Translations under genes and position numbers: made by a program
Shown: one piece after another, positions 42,695 to 50,856 of the stretch
How positions within the stretch are numbered: the stretch's first letter is position 1
Layout: each line of letters begins with the position of its first letter
Notes under the pieces: generated by a model
What the model saw: the letters and a program-made list of their open reading frames with translations, nothing else
What the model was told of the DNA's origin: nothing
The model's database searches: none
Source: JAVBLK01 sp031553565
Lineage (GTDB): Bacteria; Bacillota; Clostridia; Christensenellales; DUVY01
Assembly (NCBI GenBank): GCA_031553565.1
Contig: JAVBLK010000023.1
Location: forward strand, 1-64,000
Reading direction: 5' to 3'
Length of the DNA stretch: 64,000 nucleotides

Positions 42695-43087
42695 ATGTTC
42701 AAACTTGAAACACCGGCGACGCCGGAAAAAGTTAACTCCTTGAACGTGCTGGTGCTGGCATTTGTGGGCGACGCGGCGCATACTCTGTTCATTCGTACCA
42801 GACTGTGCGGGGAGTCCGACGGCAAGGCCGGCGCGCTGCATACCCGCGCCAAGCGGTACGTTTCGGCCAAGGGGCAGGCGGACGCATTTTCGCGCATAGA
42901 GCCGCTTCTTTCCCCGGCGGAAGCCGACGTATGCCGCAGGGCAAGGAACCACCACAATAAAACGGCGGCAAAAAACGCCGATCTTGCCACCTATAAGAGG
43001 GCGACCGAATTCGAGGCGTTAATAGGCTATCATTATCTTTTGGGGAACGGGGAAAGGCTCAACGAGCTGCTGGCGCTCTCGCTGTAA
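42695..43087 (+). CDS. mrnC: Mini-ribonuclease III
   Basis: Mini-III matures 23S rRNA by cutting the stem at its ends. It has 130 residues; like the known enzymes it is a single RNase III domain without dsRNA-binding domain. The signature region LAFVGDAAHTLFIRTRL supplies the catalytic Asp, and KRATEFEALIGYHYL supplies the second acidic site. In Firmicutes mrnC commonly sits between cysS and rlmB; here cysS is absent and four genes separate it from rlmB. Confidence 0.92.
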   Translation: MFKLETPATPEKVNSLNVLVLAFVGDAAHTLFIRTRLCGESDGKAGALHTRAKRYVSAKGQADAFSRIEPLLSPAEADVCRRARNHHNKTAAKNADLATYKRATEFEALIGYHYLLGNGERLNELLALSL

Positions 43088-43136
43088 TCTCAAAAATTGT
43101 TTTTTGGCTGCAGCCGCCTTTTTCCATAGCCTGCCG

Positions 43137-43337
43137 TCAGACCTCGTTATCCAGTAAATAATCAACGGAAACCTTGTAGAATTGCGACAGGCGCACCAGC
43201 ATCGCCGGTGAAGGCGTGTGCCGGTTGTTTTCATACGACGTATATGTGGGCCGGCTTATCTGCAATTTTTCCGCGACTTCCTCTTGCGTAAATCTCCCGG
43301 AAGCTCTTAATTCTTTCAACCTTTTCCCGATATCCAT
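43137..43337 (-). CDS. XRE-family transcriptional regulator
   Basis: 66 residues, a single Cro/CI-type helix-turn-helix (MDIGKRLKELR, QEEVAEKLQISRPTYTSYE). The start at 43337 is chosen because TTGACA-17-AACAAT lies 6 nt upstream on the minus strand. That predicts a leaderless transcript; upstream in-frame Met codons fall in the promoter. It is divergent from thyA, whose own promoter starts 80 bp away, so it could regulate thyA-fic-folA or itself. Confidence 0.8.
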   Translation of the reverse strand: MDIGKRLKELRASGRFTQEEVAEKLQISRPTYTSYENNRHTPSPAMLVRLSQFYKVSVDYLLDNEV

Positions 43338-43343
43338 ATACAT

Positions 43344-43372
43344 ATTGTTGCATATATCGCGCGGCATGTCAA
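43344..43372 (-). promoter_or_regulatory. Promoter of the XRE regulator
   Basis: On the minus strand TTGACA (43367-43372), 17-nt spacer, AACAAT (43344-43349), 6 nt to the ATG. The -10 is weak. Confidence 0.45.
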
Positions 43373-43416
43373 GACGCGCGGGTGATAAAACCGGCTTTGC
43401 GGCGTGTTGTTTCGCC

Positions 43417-43445
43417 TTGAAAAAAAGCCCGGAATATTGTATAAT
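43417..43445 (+). promoter_or_regulatory. Promoter of thyA
   Basis: TTGAAA at 43417-43422, 17-nt spacer, TATAAT at 43440-43445. Confidence 0.7.
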
Positions 43446-43477
43446 AAACATAGTAATTTGCAAAAAGGCGATAATAA

Positions 43478-44308
43478 ATGAGCAACGCTGATAAAATCTT
43501 TATTGACAACTGCACCGATATTATAAAAAACGGCTGCTGGGACACCGCCTTCGACGTGCGGCCGAAATGGGACGACGGCGCGCCCGCGCACACGGTTAAG
43601 CGTTTCTGCATCGTCAACCGGTACGATTTAACCGCGGAGTTCCCTATACTTACGATACGGAAAACGGGCTTTAATAACGCGGTGGACGAGATCCTTTGGA
43701 TCTGGCAGAAAAAGTCCAATAACATCAAGGACTTAAACAGCCGCATCTGGGATTCGTGGGCGGATAAGGACGGCTCGATAGGCAAGGCCTACGGCTATCA
43801 GCTTTCGGTAAAGCACGAATATCGCGAGGGGCGGTTTGACCAGGTGGACAGGCTGCTGTTTGACCTTAAAAACAATCCGAACAGCCGCCGTATGCTTACA
43901 AATATTTACGTCCACGCGGATTTAAAGGATATGGGGCTCTATCCGTGCGCCTACAGCTTTACCTTAAACGTTACTGACGGAAGATTGAACGGTTTGCTGA
44001 ATCAGCGGTCGCAGGACATGCTGGTGGCAAACAACTGGAACGTTGCGCAGTACGCGGTCCTCCTGCATATGTTCGCGCAGGTCAGCGGCCTTAAAATAGG
44101 GGAATTAGTCCACGTCATTGCCGACGCGCATATATACGACAGGCATATCCCGATTGTCGAGGAGCTTATAAAAGCGCAAACCTTTCCCGCGCCGGGGTTT
44201 GAGATAGATAAAACCGTAACGGACTTTTATAAGTTCAATATAGACAGCTTTCGGCTTATTGACTACAAATTCAATCCGCTGGGAATAAAAATACCCGTGG
44301 CGGTGTAA
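43478..44308 (+). CDS. thyA: Thymidylate synthase ThyA
   Basis: Makes dTMP from dUMP with methylene-tetrahydrofolate, which it turns into dihydrofolate. 276 residues. The catalytic C157 is in LYPCAYSF; the dUMP-binding RSQDM, NNWNVAQYA and HIYDRHI are present. The motif is PC-A rather than the usual PCH, placing it in a divergent ThyA branch. It leads an operon with fic and folA, and DHFR would recycle the dihydrofolate it makes. This slot, between mrnC and rlmB, often holds thyX in Clostridia. Confidence 0.93.
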   Translation: MSNADKIFIDNCTDIIKNGCWDTAFDVRPKWDDGAPAHTVKRFCIVNRYDLTAEFPILTIRKTGFNNAVDEILWIWQKKSNNIKDLNSRIWDSWADKDGSIGKAYGYQLSVKHEYREGRFDQVDRLLFDLKNNPNSRRMLTNIYVHADLKDMGLYPCAYSFTLNVTDGRLNGLLNQRSQDMLVANNWNVAQYAVLLHMFAQVSGLKIGELVHVIADAHIYDRHIPIVEELIKAQTFPAPGFEIDKTVTDFYKFNIDSFRLIDYKFNPLGIKIPVAV

Positions 44309-44331
44309 GGGATTTACTTGGGAGAACCGGA

Positions 44332-45099
44332 TTGACAAAGACAGAAAGCGATTATAATTATATACTGGAAAAATGGCAAGAGGAGCAACTGATAACGGCT
44401 GCCGATATCGACAGCGTCCTTTATAATTTCAGGATATTATTCGCGTATAATTCGGGCAGGATAGAAAACGACGCGATAAATTATCACGACACCCGCGAGA
44501 TATTCGATAAGGGCCGCATTTCCTCTTATACGGGCGATCTTAGAACTCTGTTCGAGCAGCAGAACCAAAAGGACTGCTATGAATTTCTGAAAAATAAGAT
44601 AGAGGAAAAAGCGCCGCTGTCCGCCGCGCTGATAAAGCAGATACATTTTGAGCTTACAAAAGGGACGTATGACGACAGGCGGTATATCCAAAACGGAGAA
44701 AGACCGGGCGAGTTCAAGAAAAAGGATTACATCGTAGGCCGGTTTGAAGCAGGCGCGCACCCCGAAACCGTCGAAAGCGAAATAAATGATTTGTGTGCGG
44801 AGCTTAACGCGACGGACGCAAGGAATGCTCTGAAAGCAGGGTGCTACCTGCATGCCGTTTTTGAAAACATCCATCCGTTCGCCGACGGAAACGGGCGCGT
44901 GGGCAGGACTCTTTTGAATTTTTACCTTATCACTCACGGGCATCCGCCGGCCGTAATATTCGAGGAGGACAGAAAGGAATACTATGCTGCCCTTGAAAAG
45001 TATGACGGATCAGAAGAAATAGAGCCGCTCTATAATTTCTGCAAGGCGCAATGCGTCAAAACATGGGCAAAGCAGTACCGGATCGAAGGCCGAAAGTGA
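44332..45099 (+). CDS. Fic-domain AMP-transferase with inhibitory motif
   Basis: 255 residues. The Fic core motif HPFADGNGRVGR (H181-R192) is complete, so the protein should transfer AMP (or a related group) from a nucleotide to a target hydroxyl. An N-terminal helix carries S41-G-R-I-E45-N46, which fits the (S/T)xxxE(G/N) self-inhibition motif, so activity is probably held off until released. It starts with TTG at 44332 behind GGGAGA, 23 nt after thyA, and lies before folA. This is an unusual place for Fic; the target is unknown. Confidence 0.9.
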   Translation: MTKTESDYNYILEKWQEEQLITAADIDSVLYNFRILFAYNSGRIENDAINYHDTREIFDKGRISSYTGDLRTLFEQQNQKDCYEFLKNKIEEKAPLSAALIKQIHFELTKGTYDDRRYIQNGERPGEFKKKDYIVGRFEAGAHPETVESEINDLCAELNATDARNALKAGCYLHAVFENIHPFADGNGRVGRTLLNFYLITHGHPPAVIFEEDRKEYYAALEKYDGSEEIEPLYNFCKAQCVKTWAKQYRIEGRK

Positions 45100-45141
45100 A
45101 GAAAACCGGGCAAACAGCGACATATTCTTTTGAGGATCAAC

Positions 45142-45642
45142 ATGAAACTGATAGTAGCAGTCGATAAAAACTTCGGGATAGGGTATAAGGGCGGATTGCT
45201 TTTTTCTATCCCGGAGGATATGAAATATTTTCGGGAAACCACACTAAACAAAGTCGTGGTGATGGGGCGCGCCACATACGAGTCCCTGCCCTTTAAGCCG
45301 CTTAAAAACCGCGTCAATATCGTTTTGTCGGCGGATATGTCGTATAGCCCTGCGGGCGCGACGGTCTGCCGCTCTGCCGCGGACGTTTTTAAGGAGATAA
45401 AAAAATATCCGCCCGGCGACGTTTATATCATCGGCGGCGAAAGGGTCTATCGCGAGTTCCTGCCGTATTGCGATACCGCGCTTATCACAAAGGTACGCAG
45501 TGCAAGAGAGGCCGACAGCTTTTTTCCTGATATAGATAAGCTGGATTGCTGGGAAAAGGTTAAGGAATCAGAAGTGAAGTCTTTTGAGGGGCTGGAATTT
45601 ACTTTTACCGAATACGGGAACAATAACACGAAAGCCATATAG
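45142..45642 (+). CDS. folA: Dihydrofolate reductase
   Basis: Reduces dihydrofolate to tetrahydrofolate with NADPH. 166 residues. The start MKLIVAVDKNFGIGYKGGL has the nucleotide-binding loop; the catalytic acidic residue is in IPEDMKYF; VVMGRATYESLP and VYIIGGERVYREFLP are the other cofactor segments. The start at 45142 has TGAGGA just upstream. It completes the thyA pathway in the same operon. Confidence 0.95.
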   Translation: MKLIVAVDKNFGIGYKGGLLFSIPEDMKYFRETTLNKVVVMGRATYESLPFKPLKNRVNIVLSADMSYSPAGATVCRSAADVFKEIKKYPPGDVYIIGGERVYREFLPYCDTALITKVRSAREADSFFPDIDKLDCWEKVKESEVKSFEGLEFTFTEYGNNNTKAI

Positions 45643-45802
45643 CCGGGCATCATATTTTTCAGCAGGGGACAGGGCAGGACGGAACGGGTACCGGGAATTT
45701 CCGGAACGCAAAGTAAGCTTGCATGGTCTTTCCTGTCTTAGTTGATAATTCGGCTGATTTATGATAGGATAATCATATTCTATCAGGAAGTGAATAATAA
45801 TT

Positions 45803-46534
45803 ATGAAAATTGAAGGCAGAAATTCTATCAATGAGGCGCTGGAGGCCGGGGCCACTATCGACAGGCTGGTCGTGGCAACGGACGTAAAGGACGCCGCGGG
45901 CAACCGCATTATCGCAAAGGCGCGCGAGATGGGGGTAAAGATCCAGTTTTTGGACCGCAAGATCGTTGATAAGGAAAGCTTAGGCGGCAATCATCAGGGC
46001 TTTATCGCGCATACCACCGAATTCAAGTATTGCGAGCCGGACGATATTTTCGCATACGCCGAGAGTAGGAACGAAAAGCCGCTGATAATAATTTTGGACG
46101 GGGTCGAGGATCCGCACAACTTAGGCAGCGTCATAAGGGTCGCCGAATGCGGCGGCGCGCACGGCGTCATCATCGGCCGCCACCGCGCTGCGTCGGTCAA
46201 CGAGACTGTCATAAAGGTCTCGGCGGGCGCGGCCGAGCATATGCGTGTCGCGCGCGTTACAAATATCAACGACGCGATCGAGGACTTTAAAAAGCGCGGC
46301 GTTTGGGTCATGGCGGCGGACTTAAACGGCCAGGATATCTACAAGACCGATTTAAAGGGCGCGCTTGCCCTTGTAATAGGCGGCGAGGGCACGGGCGTAA
46401 AAAGGCTTACCCGCGAAAAGTGCGACGCTGTGATAACGCTGCCGGTCTTCGGAAAGGTCAATTCATTGAATGCGTCGGTGGCTTGCGGGATAGCTTTGTA
46501 CGAGGCTGTGCGGCAAAGAGGGCTGGAAGGATAA
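45803..46534 (+). CDS. rlmB: 23S rRNA 2'-O-ribose methyltransferase (SpoU family, RlmB)
   Basis: 243 residues. An N-terminal L30e-like substrate domain (EGRNSINEALEAGATIDRL) precedes the SPOUT knot with ILDGVEDPHNLGSVIR, VIGGEGTGVKRL and LNASVACGIALYEA, the three SpoU motifs. It methylates a Gm position in 23S rRNA (G2251 in E. coli numbering). A Shine-Dalgarno (GGAAGTG) precedes the ATG. It lies in the mrnC-rlmB-sigH cluster typical of Firmicutes. Confidence 0.94.
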   Translation: MKIEGRNSINEALEAGATIDRLVVATDVKDAAGNRIIAKAREMGVKIQFLDRKIVDKESLGGNHQGFIAHTTEFKYCEPDDIFAYAESRNEKPLIIILDGVEDPHNLGSVIRVAECGGAHGVIIGRHRAASVNETVIKVSAGAAEHMRVARVTNINDAIEDFKKRGVWVMAADLNGQDIYKTDLKGALALVIGGEGTGVKRLTREKCDAVITLPVFGKVNSLNASVACGIALYEAVRQRGLEG

Positions 46535-46598
46535 ACGTCAAAGACGGCTTATATGTCATTCTGGGCAAAGCGAAAGATTTTTAAGGTAATATAGATTT

Positions 46599-47114
46599 TT
46601 GGATACTGAAGAAAACGTCAGGCTGGCCAAAAGGGGCGACGAGGGCGCAGCGGAAGCTGTTTTGACAGAGTTTTCGCGAATGGTGACGGCGCTTGCCCAT
46701 AATTACGCGGACTACGGCGACGAGCAGGATATGGTGCAGGTGGGGCTGATCGCCGTAGCAAACGCCATAAAGGACTATGACGACCGTAAGGGCGCCAAGT
46801 TTTTTACATATGCTTATATGTGCGCGGAAAGGCGGATGATCGACGAGGCCAGAAAGAACAGCCGCAGGATAAAGACAGTTGCGTTTGAAAACGTTCCGGA
46901 GCCGCAGTATGACGGCGGCATGGCCGAGCGGCTTATCGCAGAGGAGCTTTTGCAGAAGATCTCCGGCGCGCTGTCCGAATTCGAGCTGAAGGCGCTGATG
47001 CTTACGACTCAGGATCTTTCCTATGCCGAGGCGGCGTTACGGCTGGAAACCACTGCGAAGGCCGTTGACAACGCCGTTTCAAGGGCAAGGAAAAAGATCC
47101 GTGCGCTGGCCTAG
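46599..47114 (+). CDS. sigH: RNA polymerase sigma factor SigH-like
   Basis: 171 residues, sigma-70 family. Region 2 (DMVQVGLIAVANAIKDYDD, then FFTYAYMCAERRMIDEAR) and region 4.2 (LSYAEAALRLETTAKAVDNAVSRARKKI) are clear. Its place after rlmB matches sigH (spo0H), which starts sporulation. It is shorter than the about 215 residues of Bacillus SigH, mainly at the N-terminus. It starts with TTG at 46599; TAATAT ends 6 nt before it, so it may be leaderless, though no -35 is seen. A distant AAGGT is the only ribosome site. Confidence 0.82.
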   Translation: MDTEENVRLAKRGDEGAAEAVLTEFSRMVTALAHNYADYGDEQDMVQVGLIAVANAIKDYDDRKGAKFFTYAYMCAERRMIDEARKNSRRIKTVAFENVPEPQYDGGMAERLIAEELLQKISGALSEFELKALMLTTQDLSYAEAALRLETTAKAVDNAVSRARKKIRALA

Positions 47115-47140
47115 CCGCCGTACAAGATTGTGAGGTTAAT

Positions 47141-48658
47141 ATGGCATATACCGCACTCTACCGTAAATACCGCCCCGCCACGTTCGATAAACTGATCGGG
47201 CAGGAGCATATCGTCCGCACCCTTACAAACCAGATCGAGGGTGACAAGGTCGGCCACGCCTATCTCTTTACAGGCAGCCGCGGCACGGGCAAGACCAGCG
47301 CGGCCAAGATATTTGCGAAAGCCGTCAACTGCTTAAAGCCGGAAAAGGGCTCGCCGTGCGGCAAATGCGCGTCGTGCGCCGCGCTGTCCGATCCTGCCAA
47401 TCTGGACGTTTTGGAGATCGACGCGGCGTCGAATAACCGCGTGGACGAGATACGGGAGCTTAGGGAAAAGGTCAAGTATCCGCCGGTTTCAGTCCGGTAT
47501 AAAATATATATAATCGACGAAGTCCATATGCTGACGGACAGCGCGTTCAACGCCCTCTTAAAGACCTTGGAGGAGCCGCCGTCCTATTGCATTTTCATAC
47601 TTGCCACGACCGAGGCGCATAAGCTGCCTGCAACGATCCTGTCCAGATGTATGCGTTTTGATTTCAGGCTGGTCGCCAGCGAGAAGATCGCCGCCGTGCT
47701 GACAGAAATTTTTAAGGACATAAAGAAGCCGTTCGAGCCGGACGCCGTAAACGTGATCGCCGCCGCCGCCGAGGGCAGCGTGCGCGACGCGCTGTCGATC
47801 GCCGACATGTGCGTGTCGTTTACCGGCAAAAAGCTGACGGCGCCGGACGTTTTGGAGGTTTTAGGCGCGGCGGACACGGGAACGCAATTTACGCTGTGCG
47901 ACGCCATAACCTCCGGCAAGCCGGGCGGCGTCCTTAAGATATTGGATACGCTGATATCCGGCGGGAAGGCCGCAAGCATCGTCGCAAAGGATATGGCGGG
48001 GCATTTCAGGAATCTTTTGGTGATAAAAACGTGCGGCGTTTCCGAGGGGATACTGCCGCTGCCCAAAGAGATTATAAACCGTTATTCGGAACAATGCCGG
48101 GACATATCGTTTGAAAAGCTGTACGAATGCGCCGAGGGCTTTGCCAAGCTGGACGCGGAGTTGCGGTTTTCCGCCTCGCCGCGTATATTGCTGGAGGCGC
48201 TGTGCCTGAAACTATGTATGGGCGCGGGCGATAATAACGAAAAGGCGCAGGCCGCGCCGCAAACAAGAAAAGCTCCGGCTGCCGCCGCAGAGAAAAAGAC
48301 GGAAGAAAGCTATAACGCCGCGGCCGGATACGGGCCGGAGTCCCCTTCCGGCGCCGAAGCGCGCGCCGTATGGGGCAGGGTGGTCACGGCCTTAAGGGAA
48401 GAGGGCACCGGCCTTTTGTTCGCCGTGGCGGCCGATAAATCGGGGGTCAGGATCACCGGTAAAACCCTGATCCTTACGCTTTCGGACGAGAACGACTTTA
48501 ATCTTATGAACAAGCCGGTAAATATCTCGACAATCAACGGGATATTGGAGGGCGACGGGCTTAGCTTTCAGCCGGAATACAGACAAAAAAAGGAAAAAGC
48601 GGACGAATATAAAAAGGTCAAGGAACTGGGCGGCGACTCCGTCAGGTTCAATAAATAA
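47141..48658 (+). CDS. dnaX: DNA polymerase III subunits gamma/tau
   Basis: Clamp-loader motor, 505 residues. It has Walker A GSRGTGKTSAA, zinc cysteines CGKCASC, Walker B IIDEVHML, sensor 1 ATTEAHKLP and the SRC arginine finger, then domain III and a variable C-terminal part (about 370-505). It opens the dnaX-ybaB-recR operon and has GAGGT before the ATG. A run of A near the 3' end does not resemble a working frameshift site. Confidence 0.95.
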   Translation: MAYTALYRKYRPATFDKLIGQEHIVRTLTNQIEGDKVGHAYLFTGSRGTGKTSAAKIFAKAVNCLKPEKGSPCGKCASCAALSDPANLDVLEIDAASNNRVDEIRELREKVKYPPVSVRYKIYIIDEVHMLTDSAFNALLKTLEEPPSYCIFILATTEAHKLPATILSRCMRFDFRLVASEKIAAVLTEIFKDIKKPFEPDAVNVIAAAAEGSVRDALSIADMCVSFTGKKLTAPDVLEVLGAADTGTQFTLCDAITSGKPGGVLKILDTLISGGKAASIVAKDMAGHFRNLLVIKTCGVSEGILPLPKEIINRYSEQCRDISFEKLYECAEGFAKLDAELRFSASPRILLEALCLKLCMGAGDNNEKAQAAPQTRKAPAAAAEKKTEESYNAAAGYGPESPSGAEARAVWGRVVTALREEGTGLLFAVAADKSGVRITGKTLILTLSDENDFNLMNKPVNISTINGILEGDGLSFQPEYRQKKEKADEYKKVKELGGDSVRFNK

Positions 48659-48697
48659 ACGCGGATAAACAATTTTTATTTGGAGGGTAATGCAGAT

Positions 48698-49003
48698 ATG
48701 AAGTTTCCCGGCGGTATGGATATGCAGTCCATGATGAAGCAGGCGCAGAAGATGAGAGAGCAGATGGAGGAGGCGCAGGAGGAGCTTGAGGATGCCGAGC
48801 TGACCGGGCAGAGCGGCGGCGGAATGATCGTCGTTATCCTGAACGGCAAGAAAGAAATGCAGAGTATCAAGATAAAGCCCGAGGCGGTCGATCCCGACGA
48901 CGTCGAGATGCTGGAGGACCTTATTACCGCGGCTTTCAACGACGCCGCCGAGAAGGCGGACAAGCTGTACGAGGAAAAAATGGGCCCGTTCTCCGGGATT
49001 TAA
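48698..49003 (+). CDS. ybaB: YbaB/EbfC family nucleoid-associated protein
   Basis: 101 residues with the family marks MDMQSMMKQAQKMREQ, a Glu/Gln-rich helix, then VILNGKKEMQSIKIKPEAVDP and DLITAAFNDAAEKA. It binds DNA as a dimer and is found between dnaX and recR in most Firmicutes. The ATG at 48698 has GGAGGG upstream; a TTG at 48680 is less likely. Confidence 0.94.
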   Translation: MKFPGGMDMQSMMKQAQKMREQMEEAQEELEDAELTGQSGGGMIVVILNGKKEMQSIKIKPEAVDPDDVEMLEDLITAAFNDAAEKADKLYEEKMGPFSGI

Positions 49004-49065
49004 CCGCTTTTTCTTTTTTGGCCGGACTGTTTTCTTTTGGCAAGAATAATGTCCGAAGGGATTAT

Positions 49066-49665
49066 ATGGACAACAATATAGAGATCATTGCAAAGCTTAT
49101 AAATAAGTTCAGTAAATTGCCCGGAGTGGGGATGAGGACAGCGCAGCGTTACGCCTACAGCGTTATAAATATGAGCGCGTCCGAGGTCGCAGAATTTGCG
49201 GAAAGTATGCTTTCGGTCAAGGAAAAGATCGCTTACTGCACCGTATGTGGGAACTTTACCGAGAAAGGTGACGACCCCTGCGGTATTTGCCGGGCGCGTG
49301 ACGCATCGCTTATATGCGTCGTGAAGGAGCCCAAGGACGTTCTGGCGATGGAGCGGATGCGCGGTTACCGCGGGGTATACCATGTGCTGCACGGGACGAT
49401 AAACCCGCTGGAGGGCAAGGGACCTGACGATATCCGCATAAAGGAGCTGCTTAAACGCGTGACGGGCGGCGCGGTTTCAGAGGTCGTTATCGCCACAAAT
49501 CCCGACGTCGAAGGCGAGGCTACTGCGGCGTACATCGCCCGGCTGCTTAAGACTTTCGGCGTCAAGGTCACCAGGATCGCCCAGGGCGTGTCAATGGGCA
49601 GCGAGCTGGAGTATACCGACGAGGTAACGCTGTCCCGCGCGTTCGAGGACAGGAAAACCATCTGA
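49066..49665 (+). CDS. recR: Recombination mediator RecR
   Basis: Acts with RecF and RecO to load RecA on gapped DNA. 199 residues: helix-hairpin-helix (SKLPGVGMRTAQRYA), C4 zinc finger (CTVCGNFTEKGDDPCGIC), TOPRIM domain (ICVVKEPKDVLAME, ATNPDVEGEATA) and Walker-like C-terminal part. The ATG at 49066 follows AAGGG; an upstream in-frame start at 49018 is not needed. A 104-bp repeat with perfect ends follows 13 nt after the stop. Confidence 0.95.
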   Translation: MDNNIEIIAKLINKFSKLPGVGMRTAQRYAYSVINMSASEVAEFAESMLSVKEKIAYCTVCGNFTEKGDDPCGICRARDASLICVVKEPKDVLAMERMRGYRGVYHVLHGTINPLEGKGPDDIRIKELLKRVTGGAVSEVVIATNPDVEGEATAAYIARLLKTFGVKVTRIAQGVSMGSELEYTDEVTLSRAFEDRKTI

Positions 49666-49678
49666 TACTGATCCGCTT

Positions 49679-49782
49679 TTAAGGAAACAATGAACAAATA
49701 CCTTTGAATTTGGCTGTGGATTTTTGAGATAAAAATTGACGGACACGCGCAGACAATATCGGGATATTCATTGTTTCCTTAA
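49679..49782. repeat. Family A-related element with perfect 16-bp inverted ends
   Basis: TTAAGGAAACAATGAA at 49679-49694 and its exact complement at 49767-49782. The 72-bp inside differs from the long copies. It lies between convergent recR and the GerQ-like gene, where it may also act as a transcript end. Confidence 0.7.
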
Positions 49783-49793
49783 TCCTGCCGTTT

Positions 49794-50195
49794 TTACAGC
49801 ATTTCTCTTATTACGGTTTCACAGTATTCCTGCGGGTCGTCTATAATTACAGCGAACTTGATCGAGAACAGGTCGCACATAGTGTGCACATTCAGCTGCT
49901 GCAGTATTATATACGCTGCGCCGACTTCGGCAAGGCGCCCGGTGCGGCTTTCCACAGAATTGCCGATAAGGAAATCCACGCGCATCAGCTTGCCTATCTG
50001 CGTTTGCAGATAGCCGGGGACAAACAAGGTGCTTTGTACGGTCTCCGGAATAGGGCGTTCGGGAAGCTCCGCGCCGTTGCCGCCGGGTACGGCGGGCCCG
50101 TTGCCTGCCCGGTCCGGATTTTGGCAGGGCATCCCGCTGTCGTTTGTGCCGCAGCCGAGTTTGCTGAGGCTGAAAGGGGTGTAATCGTATGGCAT
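49794..50195 (-). CDS. GerQ-like spore coat/germination protein
   Basis: 133 residues. The N-terminal third is variable and Pro/Gly-rich. The rest (PGYLQTQIGKLMRVDFLIGN, RLAEVGAAYIILQ, CDLFSIKFAVII) has the same layout as the Sm-like core of GerQ, which CwlJ needs for its place in the coat. The gene directly upstream on the same strand, 31 nt away, is a CwlJ-type hydrolase, and cwlJ-gerQ neighbours are known in Bacillus. The call rests on this context plus weak similarity. Expressed probably in the mother cell; no sporulation promoter was identified. Confidence 0.6.
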   Translation of the reverse strand: MPYDYTPFSLSKLGCGTNDSGMPCQNPDRAGNGPAVPGGNGAELPERPIPETVQSTLFVPGYLQTQIGKLMRVDFLIGNSVESRTGRLAEVGAAYIILQQLNVHTMCDLFSIKFAVIIDDPQEYCETVIREML

Positions 50196-50226
50196 TTTTA
50201 TGTACTCCTGGTTTGATTGTTATATT

Positions 50227-50667
50227 TTAAGTATCGTGGTATTTTGCTGTCGGACGGTAAAAGCAATGCGCGTTGATACTGGTGTGGTACGTCCCGCTGC
50301 CGTTTCTCGGGAAGGTTTGTATGCACGGCGCGTACGGATTGAAATACCACAGGCATTCGCCTACCGACGCCATGCCGCCGCCGCCTAACGCCCAGTCGGC
50401 GATATCGAAATGCACCTGCTCGGGCGGGGAATTATAAATATTCTGCATATTGGGCATACCGTTTAATTCCGTAGTGGCGCAGTCGAACTGGCCCGGCTGG
50501 AAAATCACTTTCCTCAGGTTGCCCTGGCAGACACGCTGATACTCGCCGGTCGGCACGTTGACGCGGTTCATGACAACGATCGCGACAGCGCGCATACCGT
50601 TGTCGCCCTCGCCGCCGGCCTCGCATTTTATTATTCTTGCAAGCAGCTCTCTGTTAGTAAAGGACAT
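50227..50667 (-). CDS. cwlJ: Cell-wall hydrolase CwlJ-like (SleB family)
   Basis: 146 residues forming a single Hydrolase_2 (SleB) domain. The conserved Glu is in KCEAGGEGDNGMRAVA, followed by VVMNRV, FQPGQFDC, WYFNPYAP and HCFYRP. As in CwlJ (142 residues in Bacillus), there is no signal peptide or peptidoglycan-binding part, unlike SleB. CwlJ degrades spore cortex during germination. It is first of a two-gene unit with the GerQ-like protein, and is the clearest sign that the host forms spores. Confidence 0.85.
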   Translation of the reverse strand: MSFTNRELLARIIKCEAGGEGDNGMRAVAIVVMNRVNVPTGEYQRVCQGNLRKVIFQPGQFDCATTELNGMPNMQNIYNSPPEQVHFDIADWALGGGGMASVGECLWYFNPYAPCIQTFPRNGSGTYHTSINAHCFYRPTAKYHDT

Positions 50668-50840
50668 CGCTACAATCTCCGTAAATCAGGGCAGAGCATT
50701 TGGCGCCCCAAAGGGCAGACCCGGCCCTGCGTTAGTCCAGTATATGGAAAAAAAACTTTTTTTGACACCCGCGAAAAAAACGAGCCTAGAAAAAGGGGCA
50801 AAAAAACGGGAAACAATACACAATAATCGGGGCGCCATTA

Positions 50841-50849
50841 TGCTATACT
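50841..50849 (+). promoter_or_regulatory. Extended -10 of the rRNA methyltransferase gene
   Basis: TGCTATACT, 7 nt before the ATG at 50857; no good -35 and no Shine-Dalgarno, so a leaderless transcript is likely. The gap 50668-50840 is otherwise plain and A-rich. Confidence 0.5.
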
Positions 50850-50856
50850 GGTATCT

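Noticed and set aside
48580..48610. Programmed frameshift in dnaX (A-rich stretch)
   Set aside because: It lies at the extreme 3' end, far from where gamma would be made, and no downstream stem or upstream Shine-Dalgarno stimulator fits.
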